Positions 45,978 through 55,214 of a DNA stretch of 64,000 bases are shown here, one piece after another. The notes below the pieces were generated by a model. That model saw nothing but the letters and a program-made list of their open reading frames with translations, did not search any database and was not told the origin of the DNA. How positions within the stretch are numbered: position 1 is the stretch's first letter; each line of letters opens with the position of its first letter. The stretch is from Calidifontibacillus oryziterrae (GTDB taxonomy: Bacteria; Bacillota; Bacilli; Bacillales; Bacillaceae_J). The stretch lies in contig NZ_KB223527.1 in the NCBI RefSeq assembly GCF_000331575.1, positions 965,842-1,029,841 of the forward strand, in the 5' to 3' direction. Position numbers and translations under genes: made by a program.

Positions 45978-47168
45978 ATGTATAACGTAAAGTTGGTCGG
46001 ATTAGATGCTGGCGCATACGAAAAGATTTCTGATTGGGTGAAAGAAGCGCTAAATGTTCCATGCAATATTATCCAAGGAGATGATCAACGAAATATTCAA
46101 ATCGATATTATCGTTGCCCAAATTAATTCCTTTTTTGACTGGGTCATTATTAATCGTTTACGTAAAAAGCATTTACAAAGTAAACTAATTGTCATGATGG
46201 ATGAAGCTTACTTAAAAACTGCACCTATTGCTGTAAACTTTAACGCACATGCACTATTGTTAACACCTATTAGAAAAAACGCTTTTGTTAATGCAGTCAA
46301 AACCTCCGTTGAAGATTTAGCAGACTTACCAATTGTTCGAGAGATGTTTTTACGACGTTTACTATATGGTGAAATAAAAACTAATGAGGAATTAGAGCAG
46401 TATAAATCATTTGCTAAAATGGATGAGCTTCCAAATATCGTTTGTCTTGTTCAAGGTACATCAGAAGGAACAGATTTTATTGAAAACGAGGAAGGCAGAC
46501 GTGTTTTACGGTCTCACGTTCGCTCAGTCATTAAAAACCACCTTTCCCATTGGGTTAAGGATGTTTACTACGTTTCATTTAGACGGTACCTCGCTGTATT
46601 ATTTCATATTCCGTATGTTTATAAATCAATCCGCGAGTGGGATCAAATTCGTTATTATTTATTAAAATTAATAGATGAAGTCCAAAAGGAATATGGAATT
46701 ACGCTCCATGTTGGTGTTGGATCTGTTTACAATGATCCGTTGAATTTGTATCAACCTTATCGTGAAGCACGTAAAGCACTTGGCCAATCGCTTAGCGAAG
46801 GCAGTTTACTTAACTTCTACGAGGAATTGACAAAGGATCAAAATTTACAGAAATGCATAGAGTTCATTTCAAATTATTATCACGAGGATTTATCAATTAA
46901 AAAAGTTGCGAATAAAGTTCATTTGAGTCATACGTATTTTAGTCGCCTCTTTAAAAAGGAACTAGGTGTATCGTTTGTTGAGTATGTAACAAATATTAGA
47001 ATTAAGCGCGCAAAGTGGCTTCTTGCCAATACGAATGACACAATCGAATCAATTGCTGCGCAAGTTGGGTTTAACACACCAAATTACTTTAGTTCAATTT
47101 TCAAAAAGCATGTTGGACAGTCCCCTAGTGAATATCGAGAAGAGCACATCATTACTGTTAATGAATAA
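45978..47168 (+). CDS. AraC-family transcriptional regulator
   Basis: 396 aa, ATG after GGGGAGGA. Residues 1-110 form a receiver-like fold without the usual phosphoacceptor surroundings. Residues 130-290 are a linker/sensor region, and residues 295-390 are the two AraC helix-turn-helix motifs (LSIKKVANKVHLSHTYFSRL and IESIAAQVGFNTPNYFSSI) with the conserved GQSPSEYR end. Arrangement resembles YesN-type regulators. It lies upstream of an acetate transporter gene on the same strand, so this is its likely target. Divergent from gerE. Confidence 0.87.
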   Translation: MYNVKLVGLDAGAYEKISDWVKEALNVPCNIIQGDDQRNIQIDIIVAQINSFFDWVIINRLRKKHLQSKLIVMMDEAYLKTAPIAVNFNAHALLLTPIRKNAFVNAVKTSVEDLADLPIVREMFLRRLLYGEIKTNEELEQYKSFAKMDELPNIVCLVQGTSEGTDFIENEEGRRVLRSHVRSVIKNHLSHWVKDVYYVSFRRYLAVLFHIPYVYKSIREWDQIRYYLLKLIDEVQKEYGITLHVGVGSVYNDPLNLYQPYREARKALGQSLSEGSLLNFYEELTKDQNLQKCIEFISNYYHEDLSIKKVANKVHLSHTYFSRLFKKELGVSFVEYVTNIRIKRAKWLLANTNDTIESIAAQVGFNTPNYFSSIFKKHVGQSPSEYREEHIITVNE

Positions 47169-47407
47169 ATATACAGTCAAAGGCAGACATGGAATATTTT
47201 CCTTGCTGCTTTTTTATTTGGCAAATTAAAATGCAATTATAGCCATAGCATAATTTTATCAATATAGTTTATTTTTTTTGTCCTTTTGATAAAGGTTGTT
47301 TGTTGTTACGCTATTTATTTATAATTCGCTTTCATTTTTGTGTCATCGTTTCGTCGTAATTATTATACTAGACATAATTTTATATGGATTTAGCAATATA
47401 TTATAAG

Positions 47408-47454
47408 GTGTTATATAACTCCCTCGGGTATAATGTAGCCGTGATATATAACAC
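47408..47454 (+). promoter_or_regulatory. Promoter with flanking inverted repeat before the acetate transporter
   Basis: GTGTTATATA (47408-47417) and TATATAACAC (47445-47454) form a 10-bp inverted repeat centred on TATAAT (47429-47434). No good -35 box is seen, so the promoter may need an activator or be blocked by a regulator bound to the repeat. Confidence 0.55.
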
Positions 47455-47481
47455 GATTCAATATTGGAGGGAGATTAGAAC

Positions 47482-48144
47482 ATGGTTAGATCAGAAACAG
47501 TGGGTACTGAAACAAAGATTGTAATGTCAGATCCTACAGCATTAGGAGTATTTGGGCTTTCAATGGTTACTTTTGTGGCAGCCTCACAAAAAATGGGATG
47601 GACAACAGGGACAGAGTATATTCTTCCATGGGCAATATTTCTAGGAGCAATTGCACAAATATGGGCATCAACAATTGATTTTAAGAAAAACAATTATTTT
47701 GGAGCCGTTGTTTTAGGTGCATATGGTCTTTTTTGGCTTGGAGTAGCTGGCCATTGGGCTATAGCTTTAGGGTGGTTTGGCGAACTAAGTGCAGCAGCTG
47801 ATCCTCGACAGCTTGCATTCGGATTTTTTGGTTATTTTATATTTTCATTATTCATTATGGTTGCTGCCTTTGAAGCAAACAAAGCATTCGCTGCAATTTT
47901 GGTACTTATAAATATTTTATTATTTTCGCTTGGCATGGCAACACTAGGAATAAATAAAGAGTTATTTTCAATGTTAGCTGCTTACTCTGAATTTTCAATT
48001 TCATTAATCGGGTTTTATGCCGCGGGGGCTGTATTCTTAAACAACTTCTTCGGGAGAGAGGTATTACCATTAGGTAAGCCGCTAGGAATTATTCAAAAAG
48101 GTCCAGTTGAAGTAAGACAAAAACTTGTTAAATCAACAGCATAA
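47482..48144 (+). CDS. GPR1/FUN34/SatP-family acetate transporter
   Basis: 220 aa, six predicted membrane helices. DPTALGVFGLSMVTFVAASQKMGW (about 13-36) matches the family signature NPAxLGLxGF near the N-terminus. The family moves acetate/succinate with protons across the cytoplasmic membrane. ATG with GGAGGGAG upstream. It lies 313 bp after the AraC gene with its own promoter/operator region, and a strong terminator follows. Not part of the usual gerE-ysmA neighbourhood of B. subtilis. Confidence 0.9.
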   Translation: MVRSETVGTETKIVMSDPTALGVFGLSMVTFVAASQKMGWTTGTEYILPWAIFLGAIAQIWASTIDFKKNNYFGAVVLGAYGLFWLGVAGHWAIALGWFGELSAAADPRQLAFGFFGYFIFSLFIMVAAFEANKAFAAILVLINILLFSLGMATLGINKELFSMLAAYSEFSISLIGFYAAGAVFLNNFFGREVLPLGKPLGIIQKGPVEVRQKLVKSTA

Positions 48145-48203
48145 AAGAAATGTAGATTAGTAGTACTCTATGAGTAAATTCAAACGAATGGTGCTTTAAT
48201 ACT

Positions 48204-48232
48204 GAAAGCCGGTAAAATTTCTACCGGCTTTC
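48204..48232. terminator. Bidirectional terminator
   Basis: GAAAGCCGGTA pairs with TACCGGCTTTC around a 7-nt loop between the acetate transporter and ysmA. Confidence 0.85.
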
Positions 48233-48685
48233 TCTTAATTTATTCTCTAAAATTTCTTTCCATTCAGCAGACCACGGTGCTGCTTTCCCAGTTTTCTTTG
48301 AAATTTGCACAATGCTTCCCCGTCCAACAAAACAAGTTGTATCCTTTTCATTTTTACCCATATAGTGAATGTCTACTGAAGAGTTTCCAATTTTCCCAGC
48401 CTTTACATAGATCCGCAATTGTTCATTAAAATACACTTGTTTCAAAAAGTCACATTGTAAGTCTGCCACAACAATCATATTTTCACTTGAAGGTTTAATC
48501 CATTCATCCATAAACCCTAAATCCCGAAAAAATTCAATTCTCGCTTGTTCGAAATAAATAAACGGTATCGTATTGTTTAGGTGACCAAACATATCAGTCT
48601 CTGAAAATCGAACCTTTACAGGACAGAAAAAAGAAAATTCTTCTTCCCAGCTTACTTGATCCTCAATATACGAAATTCGACTCAT
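48221..48685 (-). CDS. ysmA: Hotdog-fold acyl-CoA thioesterase
   Basis: 154 aa. The hotdog signature VRFSETDMFGHLNNTIPFIYFEQARIEFFRDLG (about 25-57) has the catalytic Asp of the 4-hydroxybenzoyl-CoA thioesterase group. Substrate is probably a short or medium acyl-CoA. It lies between gerE and sdhB exactly as ysmA does in B. subtilis. Complete; no oddities. Confidence 0.88.
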   Translation of the reverse strand: MSRISYIEDQVSWEEEFSFFCPVKVRFSETDMFGHLNNTIPFIYFEQARIEFFRDLGFMDEWIKPSSENMIVVADLQCDFLKQVYFNEQLRIYVKAGKIGNSSVDIHYMGKNEKDTTCFVGRGSIVQISKKTGKAAPWSAEWKEILENKLRESR

Positions 48686-48712
48686 TCATAATCCCCCCAA
48701 ATATCGAATATT

Positions 48713-48742
48713 AAAAAAAGGTCTCCTCTAGGAAGAGACCTT
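48713..48742 (-). terminator. Terminator of the sdh operon
   Basis: AAGGTCTC pairs with GAGACCTT around a 9-nt loop and is followed by T7 on the minus strand. Confidence 0.88.
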
Positions 48743-48762
48743 GTCCAAATATGCTAATCTAT

Positions 48763-49518
48763 TTATTTATCACTTCCGAAGAAGTTTTTAAACATTTGAA
48801 TAGCTGTATCTCTATTTAATGCAGCAATCGATGTTGTTAATGGAATCCCTTTTGGACATGATTGTACACAGTTTTGCGAGTTCCCGCAGTTTGCTAACCC
48901 GCCATCACCCATGATTGCTTCTAAACGTTCTTCTTTATTCATATCACCTGTTGGATGAGCATTAAACAGTCGAACCTGTGAAAGTGGCTGCGGTCCAATA
49001 AAATCAGACTTTTCATTTACGTTCGGACATGCCTCTAAACAAACGCCGCAAGTCATACATTTTGATAACTCATATGCCCATTGTCGCTTTTTCTCAGGCA
49101 TTCTTGGACCAGGTCCAAGGTCATACGTTCCATCAATTGGAATCCAAGCCTTAACTTTCTTCAACGCATCGAACATACGACTGCGATCAATTTGCAAGTC
49201 ACGAACGACAGGGAATGTCCGCATTGGCTCTAAACGAATTGGTTGCTCTAGCTGATCAATTAACGCTGTACATGATTGACGCGGTTTCCCGTTGACAATC
49301 ATTGAACATGCACCACAAACCTCTTCTAAACAGTTCATGTCCCATGTAATTGGTGCCGTTTTTTCCCCTTTTACATTAACTGGATTTCGGCGGATTTCCA
49401 TTAGCGCAGAAATAACGTTCATATTAGGGCGATATGGAACATCATATTCCTCTTGGTAAGAGGCAGATTCTGGTGAATCTTGTCGTGTTATAATAAATCG
49501 GATCATTTTCTCACTCAT
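48763..49518 (-). CDS. sdhB: Succinate dehydrogenase iron-sulphur subunit
   Basis: 251 aa. Carries the three clusters: 2Fe-2S cysteines in CLEEVCGACSMIVNGKPRQSC-like order (about residues 63-83), 4Fe-4S in CMTCGVCLEACP, and 3Fe-4S in CGNSQNCVQSCPKG. It passes electrons from SdhA to the membrane quinone. Overlaps the sdhA stop by 4 bp. Length is normal. Confidence 0.96.
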   Translation of the reverse strand: MSEKMIRFIITRQDSPESASYQEEYDVPYRPNMNVISALMEIRRNPVNVKGEKTAPITWDMNCLEEVCGACSMIVNGKPRQSCTALIDQLEQPIRLEPMRTFPVVRDLQIDRSRMFDALKKVKAWIPIDGTYDLGPGPRMPEKKRQWAYELSKCMTCGVCLEACPNVNEKSDFIGPQPLSQVRLFNAHPTGDMNKEERLEAIMGDGGLANCGNSQNCVQSCPKGIPLTTSIAALNRDTAIQMFKNFFGSDK

Positions 49519-51296
49519 GATTTAGCTGCCTCCTTGTTCGTCTCATCTTTCTTTTTAGAGTAATCACGCTTACGTGGCGCAATTAACGAAACATCAACCT
49601 CTTTATAAGAGAATTCAGGTGAATTCGTTTCGGCATTGTAAGTTGCGAGCGTGTGCTTCAAGAAGTCTTGGTCATTACGATCTGGATAATCTGGCTTGTA
49701 GTGAGCACCACGGCTTTCATTACGATGATACGCACCAAGTGTAATGACACGAGCAAGATTCAACATTCCTTTTAACTGACGTGTAAACATAACACCTTGG
49801 TTACTCCACTTAGCTGTATCATTAATATTAATGTTATTCCAGCGCTCCTGTAGCTCTTGAATTTTTTCATCTGTCTTAAGAAGCTTGTCATTATAACGAA
49901 CTACAGTCACATTGTCTGTCATCCACTCACCAAGCTCTTTATGAATCACATACGCATTTTCTGTACCATTCATCGCAGATAAATTGCTAAACTTCTCTTC
50001 TTCAACCTTTACTTGTCGTTCAAACACAGATTCAGTAATAGCATCAGTTGCTTTTGCACGGTTTTTCGCAAAACGAACTGCATTTGGACCTGCAACACTA
50101 CCACCATAAACTGCTGACAATAAAGAGTTAGCACCTAAGCGGTTTGCTCCATGTTGCGAGAAGTCACATTCACCTGCAGCGAATAATCCAGGAATATTTG
50201 TCATTTGATCATAATCAACCCACATGCCGCCCATTGAATAGTGAACAGCTGGGAAGATCTGCATTGGTATCTTACGTGGATCGTCACCAGTAAATTTCTC
50301 ATAAATTTCAATAATTCCACCAAGTTTTACATCCAACTCATGTGGATCTTTATGCGAAAGGTCAAGGTATACTTTATTCTCACCATTAATACCAAGCTTT
50401 TGATTTACACACACATCGAATATTTCGCGTGTCGCAATATCACGAGGTACAAGGTTTCCATAAGCAGGATATTTCTCTTCAAGGAAATACCATGGTTTAC
50501 CGTCCTTATATGTCCAAACACGTCCACCTTCACCACGAGCAGATTCACTCATTAAGCGATTTTTATCATCGCCAGGTATTGCAGTCGGATGAATTTGAAT
50601 CATCTCACCGTTTGCATAAATAACACCTTGTTCGTAAGCGGCTGCAGCAGCAGAACCCGTATTAATAACAGAGTTTGTTGTTCTACCAAAGATGATCCCT
50701 GGTCCACCGGTAGCAAGAATGACTGCATCACTCTTAAACGCTTTGATTTCATGTGTTTTCATGTCTTGGGCAACTACACCGCGACATTCATTGTCATCAT
50801 CAAGGATTAATGACAGCAAGTCCCAACCTTCATACTTCGTTACAAGACCTGCAACTTCATGACGGCGTACCTGCTCGTCAAGTGCATATAATAATTGTTG
50901 ACCAGTAGTAGCACCAGCGAAGGCTGTACGATGGTGTTGTGTACCACCAAAACGACGGAAGTCTAATAATCCTTCCGGTGTACGGTTAAACATAACACCC
51001 ATTCGATCAAATAAATGAATAATACCAGGTGCAGCTTCACACATCGCTTTAACTGGTGGTTGATCAGCAAGGAAGTCCCCACCATAAACAGTATCATCAA
51101 AATGTATCCAAGGTGAGTCCCCTTCACCTTTTGTATTAACAGCCCCGTTTATTCCACCCTGAGCACATACAGAGTGAGAACGCTTAACAGGAACTAATGA
51201 TAATAAATCAACATGAACGCCAGCCTCAGCAGCTTTAATCGTAGCCATTAAACCAGCTAAGCCGCCACCGACTATAACAAGATTAACATTACTCAA
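49515..51296 (-). CDS. sdhA: Succinate dehydrogenase flavoprotein subunit
   Basis: 593 aa, TTG start with GGGAGTGAG upstream. FAD-binding IVGGGLAGLMATIKAAE, flavinylation motif SHSVCAQGGINGA (His near 42) and catalytic GARGEGGRVW-like SESARGEGGRVW near 250. Oxidises succinate to fumarate. Lies between sdhC and sdhB, as is usual in Bacillus. Confidence 0.97.
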   Translation of the reverse strand: MSNVNLVIVGGGLAGLMATIKAAEAGVHVDLLSLVPVKRSHSVCAQGGINGAVNTKGEGDSPWIHFDDTVYGGDFLADQPPVKAMCEAAPGIIHLFDRMGVMFNRTPEGLLDFRRFGGTQHHRTAFAGATTGQQLLYALDEQVRRHEVAGLVTKYEGWDLLSLILDDDNECRGVVAQDMKTHEIKAFKSDAVILATGGPGIIFGRTTNSVINTGSAAAAAYEQGVIYANGEMIQIHPTAIPGDDKNRLMSESARGEGGRVWTYKDGKPWYFLEEKYPAYGNLVPRDIATREIFDVCVNQKLGINGENKVYLDLSHKDPHELDVKLGGIIEIYEKFTGDDPRKIPMQIFPAVHYSMGGMWVDYDQMTNIPGLFAAGECDFSQHGANRLGANSLLSAVYGGSVAGPNAVRFAKNRAKATDAITESVFERQVKVEEEKFSNLSAMNGTENAYVIHKELGEWMTDNVTVVRYNDKLLKTDEKIQELQERWNNININDTAKWSNQGVMFTRQLKGMLNLARVITLGAYHRNESRGAHYKPDYPDRNDQDFLKHTLATYNAETNSPEFSYKEVDVSLIAPRKRDYSKKKDETNKEAAKS

Positions 51297-51356
51297 AATA
51301 ACTCACTCCCCAATTTTAAATAATTTGTTTTATTCGAAGTTAATAAAACAATGAAA

Positions 51357-51986
51357 TTACATGTTGGCTAATTGTGGATCCATAAATGCAAAAATAATTC
51401 TTACAAAGCCAATTGATAACACCACAAATAAGGCCATTGTCACATATGATGAAATCTGTTGAGAGCGAGGAGTTATTGTAATGCCCCAGCTAACAAGGAA
51501 AGACCAAATTCCATTTGCTAAATGGAATGATGCTGAAATCACACCAACAATGTAAAATACCATCATTGCTGGATTGCTAAAAATAGTAGCCATCATGTTA
51601 AAGTCAACATGCTGACCAAATAGAGCAGCAACACGCGTTTCCCAAACATGCCACACAATAAATATTAATGTAATAACTCCAGTATAGCGCTGTAGTAAGA
51701 ACATCCAGTTTCTAAAAAATCCAAATCTACTCACATTATTTTTCGCCGTATAAGCAATATAAAGGCCGTAAACTGCATGATAAACTAATGGAAGAAAGAT
51801 AACAATTAATTCTAGTAAAAACAGAAATGGTAAATTCCCCATAAAATTTACTGCAGCATTAAATGACTCTGCGCCACGAGTCGCAAAATTATTAACAACA
51901 AGATGATTGAGTAAAAATACTCCTACTGGGATTACGCCCAATAACGAATGAAGTCTTCGATTTAAAAATTCACGATCTTTTGCCAT
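51357..51986 (-). CDS. sdhC: Succinate dehydrogenase cytochrome b558
   Basis: 209 aa with five membrane helices and the haem-binding histidines spread through LLGVIPVGVFLLNHLVV, LVYHAVYGLYI, FIVWHVWETR and SFHLANGIWS. Anchors SdhAB and carries two haems in the Bacillus type complex that reduces menaquinone. First gene of the operon; the RBS is GGGGGG before ATG. Confidence 0.95.
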   Translation of the reverse strand: MAKDREFLNRRLHSLLGVIPVGVFLLNHLVVNNFATRGAESFNAAVNFMGNLPFLFLLELIVIFLPLVYHAVYGLYIAYTAKNNVSRFGFFRNWMFLLQRYTGVITLIFIVWHVWETRVAALFGQHVDFNMMATIFSNPAMMVFYIVGVISASFHLANGIWSFLVSWGITITPRSQQISSYVTMALFVVLSIGFVRIIFAFMDPQLANM

Positions 51987-52080
51987 TTTTGCCCCCCCTT
52001 TAGTTTCCTTTACTTATTTTTGAATAAATTGGATTTAATAGAACGATAGCATCCTACCTCCCTATATGTAAAAAACATGC

Positions 52081-52108
52081 AAAGAAGCATCAAATGTGAC
52101 GCTTCTTT
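52081..52108 (-). promoter_or_regulatory. Hairpin in the sdhCAB leader (possible attenuator)
   Basis: On the minus strand AAAGAAGC pairs with GCTTCTTT, followed by GCATGTTTTTT. It begins about 15 nt into the predicted sdh transcript and about 95 nt before sdhC. It may be a terminator, a stabilising 5' hairpin, or a small-RNA landing site. Confidence 0.55.
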
Positions 52109-52128
52109 GAATAATCTGTGACATGTCC

Positions 52129-52157
52129 ATTTTACTCTCATCGACAAGGTCAGTCAA
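52129..52157 (-). promoter_or_regulatory. Sigma-A promoter of sdhCAB
   Basis: TTGACT (52152-52157) and TAAAAT (52129-52134), 17-bp spacer; the predicted start is near 52121. The rest of the 51987-52314 gap shows nothing else. Confidence 0.75.
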
Positions 52158-52314
52158 GAACGCCCGGCTATAAACATTCGAAAAATTCATTTTATTACAC
52201 ATATTTAGGAAGATACTTCTAAGCGAACAACGTCGCTAATAAATTTTAACGAACTGATAGTTGCTAATGAAAATGAAAAAGATAATAATAAGTTTATAGA
52301 AAGAGGGGATTTAT

Positions 52315-52752
52315 TTGTTTACTAAAAAACAAAAGGAAGACTATAATGAGACGCTTTCACATCTAACGATTCCAGCGTTTGGATATGAATTAATTCGTGA
52401 AGCATTATTAAAAGATCTTTTGGGGAAGGATTATAGTTCCATTCTTTATTGGAGTGGAAAAAATCTTGCTCGCCAAATGCCACTTCAATCACTAGATGAA
52501 ATTATCTCTTTTTACAAAAAGTCAGGATGGGGAAATTTAGAAATAATTAAAGAACGTAAAGGTGAAATGATTTTCAGCTTAAAAAGTGATTGGATTCATA
52601 ATCGTCTGCAACGTGAAGGTGAAATCTCATTTCATATTGAAGCTGGTTTTTTAGCTGAACAGATAAGAAATGCTTTTGGCCATGAAGCAGAAGCTATGGA
52701 AGAACAAAAGAAAAAGACTTCTGAGGTTATTATTACTGTGAAGTGGGATTAA
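52315..52752 (+). CDS. yslB: YslB-like DUF2507 protein
   Basis: 145 aa, TTG start after AAGAGGGG. Contains IPAFGYELIREALLKDLLG and ILYWSGKNLARQ, in the pattern of YslB/V4R-like DUF2507 proteins found next to sdhC in Bacillus. Predicted cytosolic, possibly a small-molecule-binding V4R domain. Function unknown. Only plus-strand gene in this block. Confidence 0.85.
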   Translation: MFTKKQKEDYNETLSHLTIPAFGYELIREALLKDLLGKDYSSILYWSGKNLARQMPLQSLDEIISFYKKSGWGNLEIIKERKGEMIFSLKSDWIHNRLQREGEISFHIEAGFLAEQIRNAFGHEAEAMEEQKKKTSEVIITVKWD

Positions 52753-52785
52753 TTGATAAAAAATGGTTCTTTCAATATTATAAAA

Positions 52786-52816
52786 AGGTGTCAGTGAAAT
52801 TACTCCTCTGACACCT
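52786..52816 (-). terminator. Terminator of uvrC
   Basis: AGGTGTCAG pairs with CTGACACCT, followed by TTTTTA on the minus strand; the uvrC stop lies inside its loop. May also serve yslB. Confidence 0.85.
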
Positions 52817-54590
52817 CTAAAAACCGTAAAATAGTTTCGGCAACATTCGTCGGTATGCGAAGAGATGATAACTCCTCAACACTCGCCTCCCTTAATTTCT
52901 TAACAGAGCCAAAATGCTTCAACAGTCTTTTTTTACGTTGCTCTCCTACGCCCGGTATTTCATCTAGCACTGAGTTGAATACAGATTTACCTCGAAGCTG
53001 ACGATGAAATGTAATGGCAAAGCGGTGCACTTCATCCTGAATTCTTTGTAATAAATAAAACTCTTGGCTATTCCGGGGAAGCTTCACAAGCTGAGGCGGG
53101 TCCCCAAACAATAGTTCAGATGTGCGATGTTTTTCATCTTTTGCAAGACCACAAATTGGAAGATCTAATCCTAATTCATTTTCCAATACATCCTTTACAG
53201 TTTGAATATGACCCTTCCCACCATCAATAATAATTAAATCTGGTAGTGGTAAATTTTCCTTTAACAGTCTCGTATACCTTCTTCTTGTTACCTCACGCAT
53301 TGATGCATAGTCATCCGGACCATCTACACCTTTAATTTTATATTTTCTGTATTCTTTTTTTTCCGGTTTACCGTCAACAAAAACAATCATTGCCGATACT
53401 GGGTCCGTGCCTTGAATATTAGAATTATCAAATGCCTCAATTCGGTGGAGTGTTCCAAGACCTAATTTTATCCCTAGATTTTCCACTGCTTTTATTGTTC
53501 TTTCTTCATCGCGCTCAATGAGTGCAAATTTTTCCTTTAAAGCAATTTTCGCATTCTTTTTCGCTAAATTTACTAACTCCTTTTTCTTCCCTATCTTTGG
53601 TTGCACAACTTTCACTTCAACTAGCTTCTCCGCATAGTTCCCGTTAACTTCCTCTGGTAAAAAGATTTCCTTTGGTTTAATATTGTTTGATTTTAAGTAA
53701 AATTGGCCCAAAAACGTTAAGAAATCCTCCTCAGGCTCATTATAAAAAGGAAAAAATGAAACTTCGCGCTCAATCAGCTTACCTTGACGAACAAAAAACA
53801 CTTGAACACACATCCAGCCTTTATCATACGTATACCCAAATACATCTCGATCAGTTAATTCATTCAAATTCATTTTTTGTTTTTCCATGACGATTTCAAT
53901 ATGGGCGATTTGATCTCTATATTCCTTTGCTCGTTCGAAATCTAATTGCTCTGATGCCCTATACATTTTTTCATTAAGCTCTTTTTTAATCTCCTGATAC
54001 CCACCGTTTAAAAATTTCACTATTTCATCCACTATTTTTTTGTTTTCCGATACGTCGACATCATTTACACAAGGGGCTAAACATTGATTCATATGATAAT
54101 AGAGACATACACGGTCAGGAATTGTAGAACATTTTCGTAATGGATAAAGGCGATCCAACAGCTTTTTCGTTTCATTTGCAGCTTGAACGTTTGCGTATGG
54201 TCCAAAGTACTTCCCTTTGTCCTTTTTCACATTTCGCGTTGTAATTAGTCGAGGATGCTTGTCCGCGGTTATTTTTATATAAGGATAGCTCTTATCATCC
54301 TTGAGCATGACATTATACTTCGGATCATATTTTTTTATTAAGTTCATTTCTAAGATTAATGCTTCTAAATCGGATGACGTCACGATATATTCAAAATCTG
54401 TTATTTCAGAGACTAACCTCTGTGTTTTCCCATCATGGGATCCGGTAAAATAAGATCTAACACGATTTTTTAGGACCTTCGCTTTACCGACATAAATAAT
54501 CGTCCCGTTCCGATCCTTCATTAAGTAACAGCCTGGTTGGTCGGGAAGCAGCCCAAGCTTTTCTTTTAAATGATTGTACAATGCAACCAC
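52800..54590 (-). CDS. uvrC: Excinuclease ABC subunit C
   Basis: 596 aa. N-terminal GIY-YIG nuclease ([29 protein letters not shown], about 15-43), a UVR/UvrB-binding region ([17 protein letters not shown], about 207-223), the RNase-H-like C-terminal nuclease ([20 protein letters not shown] and [11 protein letters not shown]) and a final helix-hairpin-helix ([18 protein letters not shown]). It makes both incisions in nucleotide excision repair with UvrAB. Same strand as trxA but separated by a terminator. Confidence 0.97.
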   Translation of the reverse strand: MVALYNHLKEKLGLLPDQPGCYLMKDRNGTIIYVGKAKVLKNRVRSYFTGSHDGKTQRLVSEITDFEYIVTSSDLEALILEMNLIKKYDPKYNVMLKDDKSYPYIKITADKHPRLITTRNVKKDKGKYFGPYANVQAANETKKLLDRLYPLRKCSTIPDRVCLYYHMNQCLAPCVNDVDVSENKKIVDEIVKFLNGGYQEIKKELNEKMYRASEQLDFERAKEYRDQIAHIEIVMEKQKMNLNELTDRDVFGYTYDKGWMCVQVFFVRQGKLIEREVSFFPFYNEPEEDFLTFLGQFYLKSNNIKPKEIFLPEEVNGNYAEKLVEVKVVQPKIGKKKELVNLAKKNAKIALKEKFALIERDEERTIKAVENLGIKLGLGTLHRIEAFDNSNIQGTDPVSAMIVFVDGKPEKKEYRKYKIKGVDGPDDYASMREVTRRRYTRLLKENLPLPDLIIIDGGKGHIQTVKDVLENELGLDLPICGLAKDEKHRTSELLFGDPPQLVKLPRNSQEFYLLQRIQDEVHRFAITFHRQLRGKSVFNSVLDEIPGVGEQRKKRLLKHFGSVKKLREASVEELSSLRIPTNVAETILRFLEVSEE

Positions 54591-54640
54591 CTCCCATTTT
54601 TACGTTCCTTTTCATTATAGTATTTTCTCATAAAAAAAAT

Positions 54641-54661
54641 AAGCCCAGAAAAATCTGGGCT
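54641..54661 (-). terminator. Terminator of trxA
   Basis: AGCCCAGA pairs with TCTGGGCT and a T8 run follows on the minus strand. Confidence 0.88.
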
Positions 54662-54709
54662 ATTTTAACTAAATTAGATTGCATTCAAAAAAATACATCA
54701 CATAGTAAA

Positions 54710-55024
54710 TTAAATGTGCTTTTCTAATAACGCAACAAGCGCTTCCTTCGGTTGGAACCCAACAACTTGGTCTACAACTTCCCCATTTTTAAATACGAGT
54801 AATGTTGGGATACTCATAACACCAAATTTTGCTGCTGTTTCTGGATTCTCATCTACATCAATTTTAACAATTTTTACCTTTTCCCCTAGGTCAGCAGCTA
54901 AATCCTCTAACACAGGCGCAATCATTTTGCAAGGTCCACACCATGGAGCCCAAAAATCCGTTAATACAACGCCTTGTCCAGTTTCAGTTGCAAAGTTTTG
55001 ATCAGTTGCATGTACAATTGCCAT
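54710..55024 (-). CDS. trxA: Thioredoxin
   Basis: 104 aa. WAPWCGPCK active site at residues 28-36, cis-Pro in SIPTLLVF near 74. The general disulphide reductant of the cytosol, kept reduced by thioredoxin reductase. ATG preceded by GAGGGGG. Same position as in B. subtilis. Confidence 0.97.
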   Translation of the reverse strand: MAIVHATDQNFATETGQGVVLTDFWAPWCGPCKMIAPVLEDLAADLGEKVKIVKIDVDENPETAAKFGVMSIPTLLVFKNGEVVDQVVGFQPKEALVALLEKHI

Positions 55025-55175
55025 TAAAAAATCCCCCTCATAAATAGGTTTTTTATAAACTATAAAAAAAGTATACCATCAGCCGTATCTTGAAGCGAAT
55101 TATTTGCTCAGTATTAAATATACCCTAATTGATTGTGAAAAACACTTTTTTTTTAATACAAAGCCCATCATATAA

Positions 55176-55206
55176 AAAAGCGGTAGTTCTTACACTACGC
55201 GCTTCT
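55176..55206 (-). terminator. Terminator of the etf operon
   Basis: AAGCG...GTAG/CTAC...CGCTT hairpin with TTTTTT after it on the minus strand. Confidence 0.8.
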
Positions 55207-55214
55207 TTTTGAAT

